A DNA stretch of 8,507 bases from an uncultured Clostridia bacterium (GTDB taxonomy: Bacteria > Bacillota > Clostridia > Christensenellales > Aristaeellaceae), in the NCBI GenBank assembly GCA_947600345.1, contig CANQGC010000117.1, positions 1 to 8,507 on the forward strand, in the 5' to 3' direction. Below the pieces are notes generated by a model, which saw nothing but the letters and a program-made list of their open reading frames with translations, was not told the DNA's origin and ran no database searches. Position 1 is the stretch's first letter, and every line of letters begins with the position of its first letter. Shown here one piece after another: positions 6,784 to 8,507 of this stretch. The translations under genes were made by a program, and so were the position numbers.

Positions 6784-7033
6784 CTCCCTTCCGAAATAGC
6801 CTTTCCAGATTCCCGTTCCAAATCCATGCGGATGCACCGCGCGCCGCCCGTGGGCCGGGCGGGCGGCTTCCCGCCGCCGAACGCGGCGTCGTTGTATTAT
6901 TCGCCGCGGCTTCGCCCTTTCCTGCATCGCCCGCGGCAATATTTCTCCGCGAAATGCCCGGGATAGCCGCGTCAGGCTCCCCACAGAGCGGTGAAATCTT
7001 AATGCCCTCTTTATGAGGCGAGAGGTCAGCTTT
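6784..7033. other. Divergent intergenic region, no gene seen
   Basis: This stretch separates the glycosyltransferase (leftward) from the potassium channel gene (rightward). About 6831-6960 is extremely GC-rich with overlapping possible stems, for example CGCGGCG (6882-6888) with CGCCGCG (6902-6908) around an A/T-rich loop. A minus-strand open frame (6781-6984) ends at the TGA just before the glycosyltransferase; it is arginine-rich and has no family features, so I do not call it. A convincing promoter for the glycosyltransferase could not be found by eye. The right end, 6998-7047, holds a direct repeat described separately. Confidence 0.5.
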
Positions 7034-7047
7034 ATGCCACCTTTAAG
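6998..7047 (+). promoter_or_regulatory. Imperfect 18-nt direct repeat, possible operator upstream of the K+ channel gene
   Basis: CTTAATGCCCTCTTTATG (6998-7015) and CTTTATGCCACCTTTAAG (7030-7047) match at 14 of 18 positions and are 32 bp apart from start to start, about three helical turns. The second copy covers the proposed -35 element (7034-7039). Such an arrangement fits a DNA-binding regulator of potassium uptake, but no regulator is identified and it remains an inference. Confidence 0.4.
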
Positions 7048-7063
7048 CCGGAGGATTTATAAT
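7034..7063 (+). promoter_or_regulatory. SigA-type promoter of the K+ uptake gene
   Basis: A perfect -10 box TATAAT (7058-7063) has ATGCCA (7034-7039; 4 of 6 to TTGACA) 18 nt upstream. The start codon is 26 nt beyond the -10 box, leaving a short leader that holds the ribosome binding site AAAGGAAGGGGG (7071-7082). The -10 box is strong; the -35 box is the weaker part of the call. Confidence 0.65.
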
Positions 7064-7089
7064 GAGAGCGAAAGGAAGGGGGTGCGGTC

Positions 7090-8424
7090 ATGCCGGAGGC
7101 TCTGCGCAGGCGGAGGCGCCTGTCGTCGTTCCAGCTCATCGTGCTGGGCTTTGCCGCGCTGATCCTGGCGGGCGCGCTGCTGCTGACGCTGCCCATCGCG
7201 TCCCGGGACGGCCGGGCGGCGCCCTTTGGCGACGCGCTGTTCACCGCCACGTCGGCGGTCTGCGTCACCGGCCTGGTGGTGCGCGACACAGCCCTCTGCT
7301 GGTCGGGCTTCGGCCAGGCGGTGATCCTTATGCTGATCCAGGTGGGCGGCATGGGCGTGATCACCACGGCGGCGTGCTTCGCGCTGCTGTCCAGCCGGAG
7401 GATCTCCCTCTCCCAGCGCAGCTCGCTGCAGGACTGCATCGCCGCGCCGAACCTGGCGGGCATCGTGCGGCTCACGGGCTTCGTGCTCCGAACGACCTTC
7501 GCCATCGAGCTGCTGGGCGCGCTCGCGATGATGCCCACGTTCTGCGGCCGCTTCGGCCCGCGCGGCGTCTGGGTGGCGCTGTTCCACTCCGTCTCCGCCT
7601 TCTGCAACGCGGGCTTCGACCTGATGGGCGGCGCGAGCGGCGCCTACTCCTCGCTCACGTCCTGCGCCGCGAACCCCGCCGTGTGCGTCACGATCGCGCT
7701 GCTAATCGTCGTGGGCGGCATCGGCTTCTGCACCTGGGACGACGTGCGCACCCACGGACCGCGCATCCGGCGCTACCAGATGCAGAGCAAGGTGATCCTG
7801 CTGGCGACGGCGATCCTGATCCTGCTGCCGGCGCTCTACCTCTACTTCTTCGAATACGCAAACCTTCCCGCCGGGGAGCGGGCGCTGAGCGCGCTGTTCC
7901 AGGCGGTCACGCCCCGCACGGCGGGCTTCAACACCCGGGACCTGACGGAGCTCTCCTCCGTGGGCCGCAGCATGCTGGTCGTGCTGATGCTCATCGGCGG
8001 CGCGCCGGGCTCCACGGCGGGCGGCATGAAGACCACGACCGTGGCCGTGCTGTTCGCCAACGCGCTGGCCGTGTTCTCCCGGCGGGACGAGGCGCAGCTC
8101 TGCGGCCGCAGGATCGACGCCGGCGCGGTGCGCACCGCCTCCACGGTGCTGCTGATGTACCTGACGCTGTTCTTTGGCGGCGCGATGGTCATCAGCGCCG
8201 GGGAGGGACTGCCGCTGGGGAGCTGCCTGTTCGAGGCGGCCTCGGCCATTGGCACCGTGGGGCTCACGCTGGGCATCACGCCGGGGTTGGGGACGCTGTC
8301 GCGGATCGTGCTGATCCTGCTCATGTTCCTCGGCCGGGTGGGCGGGCTGACGCTGATCTACGCCGCCTCCGGCGCGAACCGAAAGCTCTCGCGGCTTCCG
8401 AAGGAAGCCATCGCCGTGGGATGA
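7090..8424 (+). CDS. ktrB: Potassium uptake channel subunit, TrkH/KtrB family
   Basis: This 444-residue membrane protein is the ion-conducting subunit of a Ktr/Trk-type K+ uptake system. It has the four pore-loop repeats of the superfamily, each with its selectivity-filter glycine: VCVTGL (57-62, Gly61), FCNAGF (171-176, Gly175), TPRTAGF (274-280, Gly279) and IGTVGL (387-392, Gly391). The gate loop in the third repeat is seen as IGGAPGSTAGGMKTTT (302-317). Hydrophobic helices flank each loop, for example 13-36, 75-100, 196-214, 233-253, 293-304 and 403-424. The length matches KtrB (about 445 residues) rather than the longer TrkH, hence the symbol; the distinction is not certain. ATG 7090 follows a GGAAGGGGG ribosome binding site by 7 nt and a good promoter. 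The regulatory partner KtrA/TrkA (RCK domains) is usually encoded nearby, but none is seen in the short remaining sequence. Confidence 0.95.
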   Translation: MPEALRRRRRLSSFQLIVLGFAALILAGALLLTLPIASRDGRAAPFGDALFTATSAVCVTGLVVRDTALCWSGFGQAVILMLIQVGGMGVITTAACFALLSSRRISLSQRSSLQDCIAAPNLAGIVRLTGFVLRTTFAIELLGALAMMPTFCGRFGPRGVWVALFHSVSAFCNAGFDLMGGASGAYSSLTSCAANPAVCVTIALLIVVGGIGFCTWDDVRTHGPRIRRYQMQSKVILLATAILILLPALYLYFFEYANLPAGERALSALFQAVTPRTAGFNTRDLTELSSVGRSMLVVLMLIGGAPGSTAGGMKTTTVAVLFANALAVFSRRDEAQLCGRRIDAGAVRTASTVLLMYLTLFFGGAMVISAGEGLPLGSCLFEAASAIGTVGLTLGITPGLGTLSRIVLILLMFLGRVGGLTLIYAASGANRKLSRLPKEAIAVG

Positions 8425-8507
8425 GGAGGGGGAAGTTTGAAACTGCAAGCAGACACGAAGCGCGCGAAAAGGGCATAGGAAAACAGGCCATCAAAAGATG
8501 GTCAAGG
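8425..8507 (+). other. 3' flank of ktrB, no recognisable gene
   Basis: Directly after the stop codon lies GGAGGGGGAAG, which resembles a ribosome binding site, but the following TTG frame stops after 13 codons. A second frame begins with an ATG at 8421 that overlaps the ktrB stop codon (ATGA) and stays open to the window edge for 29 codons; it is basic and polar and lacks the GxGxxG start expected of KtrA. A short hairpin, GGCCATC (8486-8492) with GATGGTC (8497-8503) around AAAA and containing one G-T pair, lies at the edge; any T tract after it would be outside the window. Confidence 0.35.

Noticed and set aside
4489..6966. An open frame of over 800 codons on the plus strand, antisense to the aminopeptidase and glycosyltransferase genes.
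   Set aside because: Its composition (Val, Ala, His, Gly, Leu, Gln rich) is what GC-rich genes give when read antisense. It spans two well-supported genes and has no domain features.
6781..6984. Small minus-strand frame of 67 codons just before the glycosyltransferase and in the same frame.
   Set aside because: Arginine-rich, no motif and no clear ribosome binding site; it is separated from the glycosyltransferase by TGA and more likely its leader. I considered that it might be an N-terminal extension broken by a stop, but family members begin at the VVVPCY region.
6961..7057. A possible c-di-AMP (ydaO-type) or other riboswitch before the K+ uptake gene, since such genes are often controlled this way.
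   Set aside because: The promoter -10 box lies at 7058-7063, leaving too short a leader for a riboswitch, and I could not recognise the conserved core upstream of it.
8437..8478. TTG-initiated frame after the GGAGGGGG motif downstream of ktrB.
   Set aside because: It stops after 13 codons and the product is lysine/arginine-rich without any recognisable feature.

Overview
The window is GC-rich chromosomal DNA with mostly G/C third codon positions and strong AGGAGG-type ribosome binding sites. A clostridial-style ribosomal protein S1, a large hybrid histidine kinase, an M18 aminopeptidase of the clostridial type and a KtrB-size potassium channel subunit all point to a GC-rich anaerobic Clostridia member (Bacillota), probably a gut lineage of the Oscillospirales/Christensenellales kind. 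This placement is an inference from protein character; no marker gene fixes it.

Layout: (1) 1-840, plus strand, is the 3' part of the S1 ribosomal protein gene, closed by a textbook intrinsic terminator (855-888). (2) 841-1265 is a 425-bp noncoding stretch between two convergent genes. It is packed with inverted repeats: a 24-bp perfect hairpin, a 13-bp inverted repeat that starts on the very next base, and a run of four hairpins that share a C-NNN-G triloop design although their stems differ. (3) 1266-4202, minus strand, encodes a membrane-bound hybrid sensor kinase with its own promoter (4279-4308). (4) 4360-6759, minus strand, is a two-gene unit: a GtrB/DPM1-type family 2 glycosyltransferase followed 3 nt later by an M18 metallo-aminopeptidase, ended by a 17-bp-stem terminator. 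(5) 6760-7089 is a divergent intergenic region carrying a good promoter and an imperfect direct repeat. (6) 7090-8424, plus strand, is a KtrB/TrkH potassium uptake subunit. The last 83 bases show no recognisable gene.

The genes are mostly ordinary housekeeping or sensing functions and do not form one obvious pathway. The kinase has no response regulator or Hpt gene beside it, and the potassium channel subunit has no visible KtrA/TrkA partner before the window ends. I found no CRISPR array, phage module, toxin-antitoxin pair, transposase or RNA gene. The most interesting material is the structured intergenic repeat island at 940-1221, followed by the non-ATG start of the glycosyltransferase and the repeat that overlaps the potassium channel promoter.
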